In this document: positions 11,501 through 23,556 of the stretch, piece by piece
Numbering within the stretch: position 1 is the stretch's first letter
Layout: each line of letters starts with the position of its first letter
Assembly: GCA_011033025.1 (NCBI GenBank)
Contig: WFMF01000008.1
Location: 377,001-441,000, forward strand
DNA from: Beroe forskalii
Lineage: Eukaryota > Ctenophora > Nuda > Beroida > Beroidae
Length of the DNA stretch: 64,000 nucleotides
Direction: 5' to 3'
Made by a program: the position numbers and the translations under genes
Notes under the pieces: generated by a model
What the model was told of the DNA's origin: nothing
Seen by the model: only the letters and a program-made list of their open reading frames with translations
Database searches by the model: none

Positions 11501-13005
11501 TTTGAAAGCATTAGGCAGGTTCGCCACCGAGAAATGGTTTCGATCTTCGCCCTTGTAAGTGACAACCGCCACATACTCTCCTGCCTCTTGTGCCTTGAAA
11601 GAGTTGGAGACCTTCGCCGTGATCTTATCTTTCTTCACTTTCTTCACTTTCTTGCACTTGGACGGACTTCCGTTCACCAACTTGCAAAATTGGACCTCGT
11701 TCATGGAGAGCTTCTCCCCACCTTCCACGAACAGTTCGAAGACTACCTTGCAGACTTTCCCCGCTTTGCATTTCACCACTGCCCTCTTAGGGGCTACCTC
11801 CACATCTGGAATGGATGGTAAACGTTAATTGACTGAGGATTTGCCATTCAAGGACAAATGACTTCGGAAGTTATCAAAAACTGTAGGCGTCTGATTGAAC
11901 ACAAGAATTGAGGCAATTCTAAAACCATTAGTTCTAAACGGTCATTATGAAGCATCGGAGTAAAGGACGAATCGGTTGTCAGGCATTGGCATGCTGCCAT
12001 ACGACCAAAATGGTTTGGGTTCCTGATTTGATCAGAATACCGCACTTTTGTACATTGTTCGGTAGATAAAACATACTCACCGGATTGAGTCTCCATGTAG
12101 CTGTCAGGTAGGCTGATGGTGAAGCAGGACCCTATGTTCACGATACTAATCTTCACGTACGTGTCCAGAACATCTGACTCCATGGCGAACTTCTTTGGCA
12201 GAGGAGCGCCGTTGAACGTCACTTTGTAGATGTCCGGGGTCAGCTCCACTGATACCTTGTTGGTTGTCTGGAGAGCGGGCATGTCGCTCCAAGAAGGTCT
12301 CATTCACCTGCCGCCCTGTCTGGTGTCCTGAACGATCTTATTCTTGTTACCCTTCATGTTGACTCGGAAATCCAAGTGGTATATGACGTTATTCGACATG
12401 CCCCAGAGGTTCATGGTAGCTCCACATTTCTTGTTATACTTAAAGTTGGTGTCGTAGGTTGCTTCTAGGTGGAAATTGGTGGAGCCGATGGTCGGTTTTT
12501 TCGTCGTTACACACGAATAGACCTGTTTGTCCGCACTGCTTTCAGAACTTAGCACACATTTGTCAAATGTTTCCTGGGTACCTGGTAATACAAATATTTT
12601 TAAATATTACCAAAATAATGATGTCGTCATATTATATGGGTATTTTTCTCGTAAATTACCTTTTGTTCGTTTAACATTAATTCAAATATTTCGAAAGATA
12701 CATACACCCCCTAATTGATGCACGACTTGTGCTAATCTTTTGAATTATGTAGAAGATATGATGAAAGTTTGGGAACTTTATGTAATTTATAGTTGGAATT
12801 AAATTAAATTTCGGGAAAATTTAAAAGGGCGTTGGGGAGGGAAAAGTAAATAAAGGTTGAAGTTGATCCCAATGTGCATCGAGTCCATGAAACGTACTTA
12901 GTAATCTATAATTGGTGCCATGCACCACTGAGATAACTACATACCTTCTAGATGGGAGACGGCGAGCCACAGAATCACGCACTTCAAGATGTATTTATTC
13001 AACAT
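11495..13005 (-). CDS. Secreted galectin-like plus Ig-like protein with an in-frame TGA
   Basis: Three exons: 12945-13005 (start ATG at 13005; MLNKYILKCVILWLAVSHLEG, a signal peptide), 12081-12581, and 11495-11805 (stop). Splice sites are consensus (gtatgt/ttaccag, gtgagt/ttccag) and both introns are phase 1. The full frame is 290 codons. Exon 2 reads as a galectin-type carbohydrate-recognition domain: YHLDFRVNMKGNKNKIVQ, then a Gly-rich turn and SW, then NKVSVELTPDIYKVTFNGAPL and DTYVKISIVNIG. Exon 3 looks like one Ig-like beta-sandwich with four cysteines and AQEAGEYVAVVTY before the last strand. Codon 113, between GGR and MRPSW inside the lectin domain, is TGA (12304-12306) with the same frame open on both sides. 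I see no splice choice that removes it and keeps frame. It may be a null allele, an assembly error or stop readthrough. The galectin call rests on pattern and the Ig call is weaker. Confidence 0.7.
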
Positions 13006-14018
13006 TTCCCTAGCTTTGCATTCGCACAGTTAAACGACGCGTAAGAGAAATAGGCGGTTCAACACGTCATCAACTCACTACATTGAGCTATGGTAATGAC
13101 GTCGTCGTACCCACCTATTTCTCCTGCGCGGATCACAAAATTCGCCTAGATGAATATCATGCGTAATAGATTTTTACGAAATACGTTACGAAATGAATTT
13201 ACATGGAACAATATAATTCCGGGATCGAAATTTTGGGGGTACAAAATTTGGAGTATTCTTTGGGAAATATAACGGCAATACGCTTGTTATTAACGTATGA
13301 TGATGATGATGATGAGACTCATTGAAACTTGTGAGGAACAAAAATATGGGGAATTTTTTAAATACCCATATTTCGTACCTATAAATTTGTCTCGTAAGGT
13401 ACCGTACCCTATATTTGTCCAAGTCAAAATGAACCACGATTGAATTATGAAAACCTTGGGGCGCAAAGATTTAAACCTCTGGAATGATTATAGTTTACTT
13501 GCAAAGTAACACGAGAAACTCAAGATCCTAGTCCTATGGATCACTGTTAATTCAAGAAAGGATCTCGTCGCCAGATGTTTATGAAAAAGTGCTTTACAAT
13601 CAATATAGGTATTGTTAACTGGTGTCAAGGGTCTAATTTCACGTCTTCTGATACGGAGTGGTGTCACACTGGACAGATGCCAGGTAAATCTATTAAGTAT
13701 CTCGACGAATTATACCCAAAATAGCCACTAAAACATGCAGAAATGAAAGGTAGAATTGGAATATTTGGAAATTCTTGCATATTTTTATATTTAAATGTTT
13801 ATATGAGCATAGAAAAATGGTTGAGACTTTGCTTTGTTTTCGGTTGAACAATTGAAAAAGACAGTGCGGCAGCATTCGAGGAGTTGAAACAATGGGCATA
13901 GTTTTGTCACAAAGGAACAAAAGAGGTGCTTTGCCGCTCCGAAATTTTCTCGTACGTTGAAATTGAGCGAGGAGTTTAATTCATATGCGCATGCCCCTTT
14001 ACATATAATATCTAATGA
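13006..14018. other. Upstream region of the galectin-Ig gene; no gene seen
   Basis: This holds the likely 5' flank of the minus-strand lectin gene. A (ATG/CAT)n microsatellite lies at about 13297-13313. Gcatgc- and gacgtc-type motifs near 13090-13110 could be regulatory, but no TATA box is clear. No exon is supported. Confidence 0.4.
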
Positions 14019-14525
14019 CTAGCAGGCCCGTTAGGCCTGCAAATACACAGGTCACTCGGTGCTGCTACGCAGCACCTCGTTCGCAAATTTCAAATCAACT
14101 CCATACTTTTTACCGCATCAAAAAATTCCAATCACATCAAAAGTTACGCAGCAACATACTTAAACAGCATTGAACAGAAATGAACGCGCGCAATTTTTAA
14201 CCATAGCAACGCGCGCGCATATATCCATACTGCACGTGCACGCTTCAAAATGTGTCTATAAAAAGGACAAAAGACGTTACAACGTACATAATTCAGAGGT
14301 TGCGAAATTATATTAGAGACTAGAGATTAAAGTTATTAGAGATCGCAACGTAATCAAAACACCATTAACAGAAATGAGCGCGCGCGCAATTAATTCTCCG
14401 ATAACGTGTCACCATGGTTACCCGCACAAATCGTAATGCGCGCGCGTTCCCAAGATGTTTCCGCCGTTACGTACGAACAAAAAACAGAGAATGCGAAATT
14501 ATATTAGAGACTAGCAGGCCCGTTG
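14019..14525 (-). mobile_element. Helitron-like 3' termini
   Basis: On the minus strand the sequence ending at 14019 reads gcaggcctaacgggcctgc then TAG, followed by T. This is a short GC hairpin right before a terminal CTAG inserted next to a T, the signature of a Helitron 3' end. A second, partly decayed terminus with the same cgggcctgCTAG|T ends at 14511, and a ctag after attatattagaga recurs near 14325. Between them are repeated gaacagaaatga(a/g)cgcgcgc segments. No Rep/helicase is present, so these would be non-autonomous copies inserted in or next to each other. The 5' TC end is not placed. Confidence 0.55.
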
Positions 14526-14540
14526 TAGGTTGAAACAAAA

Positions 14541-15413
14541 GGTAAGAACGTCGGCTATAACTGTAGTTTTCATGGCAAAGAATTTCCGACAAAGAATTTT
14601 CGTGAACAAGCCGTTATTCTGTCTCATCAAAGTTTGCGTTGGGAATTGAAATGTTGGAGTGTCGAAATTCTTGATTAAAGGAGTCTACTTTACTCCAATC
14701 TACGTTGCACTGTTGGGTGAAGTGTGGAACATAGACCAAATCGGTATACCAATGACCCCCTACTGACACCCTATTGAACAGATGTCTAGATCATATAATG
14801 GTTTCAAGGCTTTTCATAGGTCCATATCCCAAGATCGCGAATTTTTCATGGATATAAACCAGTGGCCATTTTGGTTGCACATGAGATTCAACAATTCGAG
14901 ACTTTTTAAAATTGACTTGAATTTCGAAAAAGTTTTCTGCCTTCTAAGAAGCTCAAATTTTACTTGCTGAGCAATGAAAAGCATAAAGTAAAACACAAGA
15001 TATTTCTTGTTTCAAAGTATGGGCATGAATATTTAATATTTATGGCATATCTGAATATAGTGCTATGCATTTTGCTTTGAAGCGAACTGTAAAAATTTTC
15101 TTTTTCACATTTAAGCATTTAGTACTAGATGAATCGTTTTGTTAGCTTATTCGCTGAGTTTTCATTCATGCTGCATGGCTGGCAATTTATCATGTTTATG
15201 TGCCTTTCTAAGGCTGGTAAAGCTTGCATTAATATCCTGCCAAATTACAATCTGCATGATCTAGAAATCCAGTCAAAATAAGATATTTTCAAAAGACGTT
15301 ATCGTTTAATACGAGTAAAAACTATTTTTGAATATCAAGCTTCATTTTCCTTGAATTTGCTAGAGATAATGAAGTTTTTCGTTAGAGTGTCAGGTACTTC
15401 TTTTTTACTCCAT
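14541..15413. other. No gene seen
   Basis: AT-rich DNA. The frames at 14782-14970 and 14814-14996 are overlapping shadows on both strands and neither has codon or motif support. Confidence 0.4.
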
Positions 15414-15765
15414 TAGCTAGCCTAAGTTGAGTGGGACTTTCGAAGTCCTGAGAATTTCTTAACGAATTCATTAGTTCAAATGATAACAGTCAACTTTGAG
15501 GGGTAGAAATTTTCAAATAGTGTCGAACAGGCAACCAGGCCCACTTTTTGTTATTTAATTGACATGTCTGTCCAAAGATTCTTATCTCGGACCAGGAAGA
15601 TTGTAGAGACTTGTTTTTTGGCTCAAACAAAAAGTAGGCGTGGTCACCTGTTTGCCACTATTTGAAAATATCTCCCCACCCAAAGTTGATTTTAATCATT
15701 TGAACTAACAAATTCCGATGAGAAATTCTCTGGACCTCAAAAGGCCTGCTTAACTTTGGCTACCT
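15414..15765. mobile_element. Foldback element upstream of the receptor gene
   Basis: Imperfect inverted repeat with arms of about 150 bp around a centre near 15590. Examples are gaaattttcaaatagtg paired with cactatttgaaaatatc, and catgtgac-free outer parts such as agctagcctaagttgagt paired with cttaactttggctacct. It has no coding. It ends about 255 bp before the receptor start codon, so it may lie in the promoter or 5' leader. Confidence 0.65.
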
Positions 15766-16021
15766 ACTACTGAATATTTGTTAAGAGTGACTTTTAAATT
15801 CAACCCTTTATAAAGTCTGCAATCCCTCCAGGAAAGAATATCCGGGAGTTGTTAGAAGTGAATCATTTCAGTTCTTCGGTGGAGTCGCATAGCAACTATA
15901 GTACTATGCAGTATATCATACCCTGTGGTTTTAAGTAATTGAGAATTTCTGAGCTATGAAGTGTACTATCATGTCCAGGTCCAACTCATAATTTTATAAT
16001 AGAGATCTCACTGTATTTGAT

Positions 16022-18497
16022 ATGGACATTTCTGGAAGCACGTGGTTATTTTTGTTGTCTGGTGTCTTCTTGCTTGGTACCTGGGCATCTGAAGACAAGG
16101 AAAGCAAGAATATCTTCTTGAAATACTTTAGAATAGATAAATCAGGCTCGAAGGAGCAAGAAAATTGCCTCTTACATGCAACTAAGTTCTTTACCTCTGC
16201 TAAGCATTTAAATAGTATCAAAGAGAAAGCAATCTCATCAGAATCAAACAGTTTTTCCATAATTTCAACCACCAACTCATCATCAAAGAATTCATGCGAA
16301 TTCAACTTTGATTTTTTATACTTTTTAAAGTCTTTAATCGATCGTTCACTCTACCAAAAGTCCAGGGCATTGTTAGATTTCAATTGGTACTGTGAACCTG
16401 TTTTGAGTTACAGTCCTAATCATTCTCCATACTGTGATGATTATTCATACTGTCTAACTGATGAATGTAACTGTCAATCTACCCATAACAGCACTGATGT
16501 GAACAAGTCTGTGTTTTTCTGTCCTGATCAATCTGGCTGCATCTCTTTCAAAAATGTCTGCGATGGCAAACATGATTGCAAAGATGGGTCTGATGAATGC
16601 ATATGTGAGGGATATATACAACTAAACTGCTCTGTTTTAGCTTACAGACTTTATTGTGTATCCGTTGAAAATTTCTGCTCCGAGATGTTTACTAAGTCAT
16701 TGTTCCGAAGGCTGATTTCGAAATGTATTTCAGAAATGGGCATTTCAATTGAATGCAAAAATGCTCATAATTTGGTTCCTACTGTTTATGAGACCAACCC
16801 AGTATATTCCTGTATGTCAAGAAATCGCATGATCATTTGGAAAAACTATAAAACACTTCCTCTCAGTGAAGGTAGTGATATGATAGTTTCCTTCTGTCAA
16901 AATAATTGTTCAAGATATTTTGATGGTAAAAACTGGGAAGTTTTTTGTAAGATGATTAAACCTATCAATCCAGATGGAATGTTTGGGTTTTCAATACTTT
17001 GTGATGGCAATTATCACTTTGGGTCCAAGATTTGTGATGGAAAAGTAGATTGCAAAAGTGGAATCGATGAAATGAAATGCCCTGACCGTTTTTATTGCGC
17101 AAAAAACAGTACTGAATGGGTTGAGTTGAACAAAGTTTGTAATAACATCAAGGATTGTTCAACTGGGTCAGATGAATGTGAAAATTGTGACATGGGGTAT
17201 TTTTCATCGTCTAAGCTTTTGATAAGCTCAAAAGTTGTGTTGACTTTGACATCAATAATCTGTGTGGCAATAATTCTACTGAATGGTGTGCAGGGATACA
17301 CTTGCTTTGTCACACCATCTTCAAATCAAATTGGAGAGATAAACAGAATTTTGGCTTTGCAAGTGTACTTTTATGACATGGTCATGGGTGTTTACCAATT
17401 TCTAGTTGTCATTGCCACTGCAGCCATCAATCTGAAAGGCAACTATTGTGAATTTGACCAGGATTGGAGAGCAAGCACCTACTGCATTATTTTAGGAATA
17501 CTTTATACCCTTTCTTCTCATGGTTCTCTCTTGTCTATTGTGCAACTTAGCGTTGTCCGGTGCATATCTATTCTATCAAACAACACCATTCATATCAGAA
17601 GTTCTACCATTCTATACATATCTGGTATTTTAGCCGTTTTCAATGTCTTTAACTCTATAATTCCTGTCATCCCTTTACCGTCTGTTCAAAATGTCTTCAG
17701 AACAGAAATATTCTTGAGTTTCCCAAAGAGAAATCCATCCCTCAGTACTAATCCACTCAATTATACTGTTCTGAAGGTAACCCATGAAAGAGTCTTTGGC
17801 AAGAAGGAATCTGATATAAATAGAATACTCAGTGATTTCAGAGGCACAACATCCGATGATAAAATGTGGGAAACCATCGAGATAAGCTATTATGGAACAT
17901 CTGCTCTTTGCTTGCATAATGTGTTCAAATCTCAAAAGTCTTTCATTCCATACAAAATTACATATCTTGTCATAATTTTGCTGCTTCTATTCATCATGTC
18001 TGGTGCATATGTTGGAATTATTGCTAAGAATAAACGAATGAAGAAGAATATTCGTGATATAGAGGGTAGAAAACATATTCAAAGAAAGATTGACTCAGTA
18101 TCCTTAACACCAAAAGCAATGTGGATGATTGGAACTCAGTTGTTATGTTGGTTTCCCTTCATAGGAGCAGTAGTTTGGTATATGTGTAGAAGGGATGAAT
18201 CACCACCAAGTATTGTACTCGAAGTGATTTCCTTCCTGCTTATTCCTAATTAATAGCCTTCTCAACCCACTGTATTACAGTAAGTTGTATAAAGCCATAG
18301 TGAATACCTTGAGAGTTATTTTTGGATGTGTCAAAATGGGTCCAAATGAAAATCGTGAAGAAATGGAATTGAAGCCAATAAACTGTTCTGTGCCTACACA
18401 TTCCACGAAGAAAACTCAAAATGCTTCAAACGCGGAAAATCTGCATGTATTAAGTAGAACTCATAATCCCAATCCTCGTAAAACTGAGCTTCTCTGA
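16022..18497 (+). CDS. LDLa-domain G-protein-coupled receptor (rhodopsin-like), frameshifted in TM7
   Basis: A single-exon frame of 743 codons (16022-18253) starts with a signal peptide (STWLFLLSGVFLLGTWAS). Three LDL-receptor class A modules follow at about residues 163-194 (CDGKHDCKDGSDEC), 321-353 (CDGKVDCKSGIDE) and 357-387 (KDCSTGSDEC). Then comes a 7TM region: TM1 about 402-425, TM2 442-470, TM3 484-514, TM4 528-550, TM5 645-667, TM6 698-721, TM7 from 730. The layout resembles relaxin/GRL101-type receptors, though no leucine-rich repeats are seen. The usual DRY after TM3 reads VRC, which may affect G-protein coupling. The frame stops just after SFLLIPN. One base to the side it continues NSLLNPLYYSKLYKAIV, the expected NPxxY and helix 8, into a 70-residue tail ending at 18497. 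One extra A at 18247-18249 explains this: a recent pseudogene, a null allele or a sequencing error. Confidence 0.85.
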
Positions 18498-21262
18498 GGA
18501 CTCTACAATCAAGGCTGTTGTTTTAAACTGCAGTTTGTCCACAACTGCGTTTCAAGGAAACTGCCAAGGAACTCTTGTATTGAACCACAACTCTTCTTTC
18601 CAATGATAAGGGTGTTAACCATGGACACTGAACAGTAAACGAATTTCCAATGAAATTAGGAGTATCGGAGTGCAGATATAGAGAACTGAAGCTACTGCAG
18701 CTATACATAAAGTCTGCAAATCATGGTTCCGTTTATTGTTGCATTGATTAGCTGCCTGGATAAACATTGCTCATCATTGTGTTTCTGAATCATTATGTTA
18801 ACTTAACAGTTTATTTCGGACAATTTGGACGATCTTCAATGTCTCGCTGAACTTAGCCTGTTAAGTGTTAAAGGCATCCTGAAAGAAACTTCCCCGTTTA
18901 TTTCTGTCAAAATTTGCTTATCACAGGTGAACGCTAGTCTCAAACCAGAACCCTTACAGGTTTACAGGTCCAAAACCCGTCCAACTGCCTTGAAAATAAG
19001 TTTTAGAGAGGATGGGGTAGCTTCTATCAGGAAGTCAAGATACTTTATGAAGCTCATTTTATGTTAAAGTCAAATGGTGTAAAGTAAAATGGTTTAAAGT
19101 AAAATATATACTTATTATATATTCAGCTGTTTGAATATTCTTATTGTTCAAGAAAAATATATTTCTTTTACATTTCGTCTGTAAGCAAAGAAATGGCCCT
19201 CCTTACTTTGTTAAAACTATTGTAAAGCTTTCTTACCTTACAAACTTACAAAATTCGGTGGCAGCAGTAGCAGTGCTACGGAGGGAAAACTTCACAAAAC
19301 CGAGGGGATTTGAAGTCAAGGAGCATGCATGCAACATAGCGTGCTACGCCGAAAACTTGTATGTGTCAAATTGTTGATGTCAAATTTGTCAAAAAAATTA
19401 GGCGAGGGGAAGTGAGGTGAGGGGAATTCGGGTGAGAGTAATGACTAATGATTAATGTAAGGGTCATAACAATTAATCTATTAATTCATCCATTTTAGAT
19501 TCCAAATTTCTCCACAGGGTGAGACGTTACAATTGCTCTTTGCCGGGCCTGAAATTACGAAGTAACGAAGAGGCACCGTGTCACTGTGTTATACCGATGT
19601 GAGACGATAGTTCCTTCCCTTCATCTCCAGAGCTAAGTGTTATGTATGGGGGGGATCTTCTTAAATTAGACCTTTTTAGTGATATAGTATTCTTGGTCTC
19701 GGTCTAAATTAGGAATATGAGATTCGATCTGACCATTTTTTTCTTACGATATATTTTTAATAATTCCGTTACTGTATCTTTTCCCCTGTATGTCTTCCCC
19801 TGTAAATTAATTCAGTGTGTGAAAAAATGGGGCTTAAATTGAAAAATGAGGTTTCCACTAGTCACAGTTTGAAGAGTTTCTTCTGGAAAAAAGAATCTAT
19901 GTCCTATCACGACCACCTTATGAACGTATACCTATGAACTGTTTACTTCGTTCGGTGTTACTGCAGTCGGACCTTTTATAATTATTCCACGTCATTATTT
20001 TACAAACCACCATATGGAATGATAACATTGTACCGTATTCTGATACACGATACATGTATAAGTCAGTCAGAGGGTCTACAATGAGCGCTATGGTACAGTC
20101 TAAACTGTGCGATCAGTAACAGATCAGTGGTTGTATGAGAATATACCAATGAACCCTGCTGACCCACCAGTCACTACGGACCTCCTGCTGAACCACTACA
20201 GACCCCTGCACTCGTTAACCCCTACTGACCTCCTTGTGACCCTCTTTAACCCCCTGGTGAACCCCTACTGATTGATCCTTTGTGTCCCCCTCCAGCTCCT
20301 GAACATCTGCGAATTCATTCAAAAATATGAAGACTTCTCAAGGACGATGGTATGATGCTGTAGTCTGTGCTTTTCGAAATTTCTTTTGCCATTTTTTGAT
20401 TTTTTTTTTCCATTTCTAGAAATCAGAATAAATTCTTCTTAATATGATACTTGTTTCTTCCGATACTTCAATTAGAATGGTAAGAATAGGGATATCCCTT
20501 CACGATATAAAACGTTTTAAGGTTTTACCTCCAATCAATTCAAATTTGAATTGTTGATCCCGTTCCAGATCATCGAAATAGCAAATAATAAGTATTAGCT
20601 TACTTGTATTGATCGTGAACTCTGTTTAATGTAAAACAGAGCGAAACGATACTCCAGCATGCCGAATCCGCATTCAGCTACTTGACTTCTTGTGTTTCTC
20701 AATGTGGCTGTTTTTACCTAAGTTCTAACAGTTCGATCAGAGTAACTTGTTAGCGGGAAACCCCAAATCTCTCCGGAGTATTAAAACCTGTCACCTGTTT
20801 CGACTCTTTCATATTATACTTCGAGTTGTTAATGGAGGATCATACAGCTCACGATAATGTCACGAGCTATATTGTCTCGTGATCCTCAGTACCACCATCG
20901 GCTTTCTTGGAAAGTCGCCGAAATCTTTATTTATAAAAAATAAACTTCAGTGAATCTAGTGCAGAATAGATCACGCATTTCACTGTCATGTTGAATAGCT
21001 TCATCTATCTTGTCCACAATATGTTTTGTTGAACAACATGTTCTCCTAATCTGCTCTTAGGAATTCACCTCAAATTCACTTGAAACCCGGGCGAGATGCA
21101 ATAAATTTCAATAAATTTATAATGTTTTACTTTTTTTCACTTCCCACCCATTCATTAGTAAAAGTTGACCACACTTGTCATCATGTAATTATTAAGTTCA
21201 TTATTGGGTATAATTGGTTATCTGTTACTAAGATAACGCTTGCACATTGTTGAGCCTGTTTT
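18498..21262. other. 3' flank of the receptor and gene-free DNA
   Basis: No exon is supported. A degenerate C-rich stretch at 20155-20300 repeats a loose cccctactgacc(t/c) theme. A similar gacccttggct theme recurs inside the element at 32925-35063. Long AT-rich parts have no bounded element that I can define. Confidence 0.4.
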
Positions 21263-21480
21263 GAGTAATTAGCTGCTTCCTAACTGTTTCCTGATTGCTC
21301 GTGTAGACTGTGTCACGTGACTGTGAAAGATGACACATGGGAGTCAGGTAATTACACAGCAAATTGCACTAATGAGATAAGGTGGGAGCCCCGAGGAGTT
21401 ATATAAGAGACGTCATTAGACAGACAAGTGTCTACCTCGGCATCGTGTAGTTTCAATGGCATATCGTCTTGATTTTCACA
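21263..21480 (+). promoter_or_regulatory. Duplicated TATA-promoter module, copy 1
   Basis: A block of about 215 bp is shared with 32715-32924. It contains an E-box-like tcacgtgac at about 21316, conserved spacing, then TATATAAG at 21400-21407. A short purine/pyrimidine leader follows (agacagacaagtgtct) about 25-35 bp downstream, where transcription would start. In this copy a following ATG opens MAYRLDFHRFLFKYGYIC, a short frame that ends at 21592. The high conservation between the copies around the TATA box is what supports a promoter. The downstream gene is unknown. Confidence 0.45.
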
Positions 21481-21764
21481 GATTTCTATTCAAGTATGGA
21501 TACATTTGTAGTATGAGTTATTATAATAATAATTATAGTAATTATAGTAATAATGTATTATTATTTTTACATACTCCTGCCGCATTGTGTTAATCTCATT
21601 GTCAGAGTATGTCTCAATGTTAAGTCTAATCGCAGTTACATTTCTGTCTCGCGCCCCATAGTCAGTGTTGATATGAGGTGAAATCCAAATTGTGGTGATT
21701 TTGTGGATGTGTTTTTGGAACAGCAACTTTACCCAAATGAGAGTTACTTCATAAGGTCAATGAA

Positions 21765-21951
21765 ATAATAAAACACTGTAATTGCCAAGTTCCACAACAC
21801 GAATAACCACAACGAGCTGACTTTTTAATGCAAAGTACTTTCAAATCTTCGTCAGTGCAAAAATCATTGAGTTACCAATGATTTGCATCAAAAAGTCAGC
21901 TCGCTGTGGTTATTCGTGTTGTGGAACTTGGCAATTACAGTGTTTTATTAT
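21765..21951. mobile_element. 187-bp foldback MITE
   Basis: Arms of about 65 bp are inverted almost perfectly: ataataaaacactgtaattg at the left pairs with caattacagtgttttattat at the right. The inner parts ccacaacgagctgactttt and aaaagtcagctcgctgtgg also pair. It carries no coding sequence. Confidence 0.85.
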
Positions 21952-23556
21952 ATGTCTCAATTCTATCATTTAAATCATCATCTTGTATTTTAACATCCTT
22001 TTCGTAGTTCGTACATACTTTTTTTCTTTTCTCCTCTTCTTGACTTCTTCTTATCATCATTTCTGCATACATGTCCTTCTGCGTATAACTCACATAATTT
22101 CCTATGTCATCCCAGTGTATTGGAAGATGTACTCGTCTAGATTCCTCGGTCCTACTGGTTGTGGATCTAGTTGAATTTCCTGTCTTTCTAAACACAACCC
22201 GTAATTCTGTTATCTTTAACATTTGTTTTAGGAGCTTGTTAAATACTGTATGCCATTTAAAATAAGCACTTGTTTGCTGAACGCTGTAATTGCCCAATGA
22301 ATGATGAACTGTCTTCCTTTGAATAACGTGTGGCGTCCATACTGGATTAGACTCCCAGGATACGTGCGATGCCGGTGTTGGGGTGGTGTTGCTTGAAGCT
22401 TTGAAGGCGACGACAGACCACAGCTAGATGGGCTCTGAATCTCAATTGATGTCGAGGTGGGGGGAGGGGGTATGACAGGGGTGGAGCTCTCTGGTTGTGA
22501 CGGGCAATGCATGGTTCAGGATGACTCATTGTATGGCTTTTTTGTGTGGATGCACCCGATAAAACGGAGAAGGTGGCTGGGGTGAAAACGCAGATCGGGA
22601 GTGTTTAGCTGCAACAAGGTTCAATGGAGAGGCAGTAGCTTTGTCGAGTTGATTCGACATAAGGTGCCGTTCTCTTCTCCGTGAAACTTTCCACACGGAG
22701 GTCGCTCAGGGTCGGGCCTCACAGGGAATCGTCTCGGCAATGGCCGAGCTGGAACCTGTGGCTACAGGAAAAGAGAGAGAAACAACGCAGAGGAAAGGCA
22801 GGAGAACAGGGGGCATCAGTCTCGGAGGAGGTGGACGTTGGGATGCGGACCGCAACTGGTAAAATTTTCTGCCAAAAAAGGTCCACCCAACCATCTGACC
22901 AGTTAGATTATGTTACCCATTACCCAAGTGACTATTTTCAGACCTAATTATTATTGAAATTACCATTTCATCCTGCGCTCAGCCTTCTGAACCACTTTAC
23001 CGTGCAGATCCTGAAGTAATTCAATTACTCTAAATCACCTAAGAACCAATCAGCGCGCGTAAAGCCTGTCACGTGACCTAGGGAGGTAACTAGGAGGCCA
23101 ATCAGAGGAGGTAAAGTGCCCAATCAAATGAAAGTGTCCCGAAAGAATGAAAACGGAAACAAAGCCGCAAAACTCCCGATAGAGGATGCCCCTGCTTGAC
23201 ATCTCGATACTTAGGCCCGGATTTACGGCTGCAATCCGGCGGACAACATTCCGTTTTGCAGACGTCGGACCAAGAGACTGTCTTGATCGGCTCTGCCCTC
23301 ATTTTCCTCCATATAGAAGTTTCTGTTTGCAAGAACTTCATGTGAGGAGCCCCTCACGTCGTAGAGTTTGACAACATCATAGTCAGATAGTCTCCAGATC
23401 TACAGAGTGAAATTGTCGAACTCTGAGAAGTCAGCAGAAGCCTTTGGGCCTACAGCTTGGCTGGCATTAAGCTTTTTCTAATATGTGGGAAATGGTCATT
23501 TGCCTGCGATGCAACTTAATTTGAGACATTCAGACTGTGGAAGGAGCTGACCCTTT
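21952..23556. other. No recognised gene
   Basis: A minus-strand frame at 21935-22297 (120 residues, charged, EEEKRKK) and one at 22228-22512 (proline-rich) overlap each other and match nothing I know. A plus-strand stretch at 22690-22858 is GC-richer and open, ending at a donor-like gtaaaa. It could be an exon but has no partner. Confidence in any of these is low. Confidence 0.3.

Noticed and set aside
12304-12306. TGA as selenocysteine codon
   Set aside because: The site is a lectin turn, not a redox site. I see no SECIS-like element that I could defend in the 3' region.
12260-12306. A 40-bp intron (gtgaat...ctccag) removing the TGA
   Set aside because: The length is not a multiple of three and the join would lose the NKVSVEL frame.
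17092-17313. Minus-strand frame within the receptor gene
   Set aside because: Antisense shadow of the LDLa/TM1 coding sequence.
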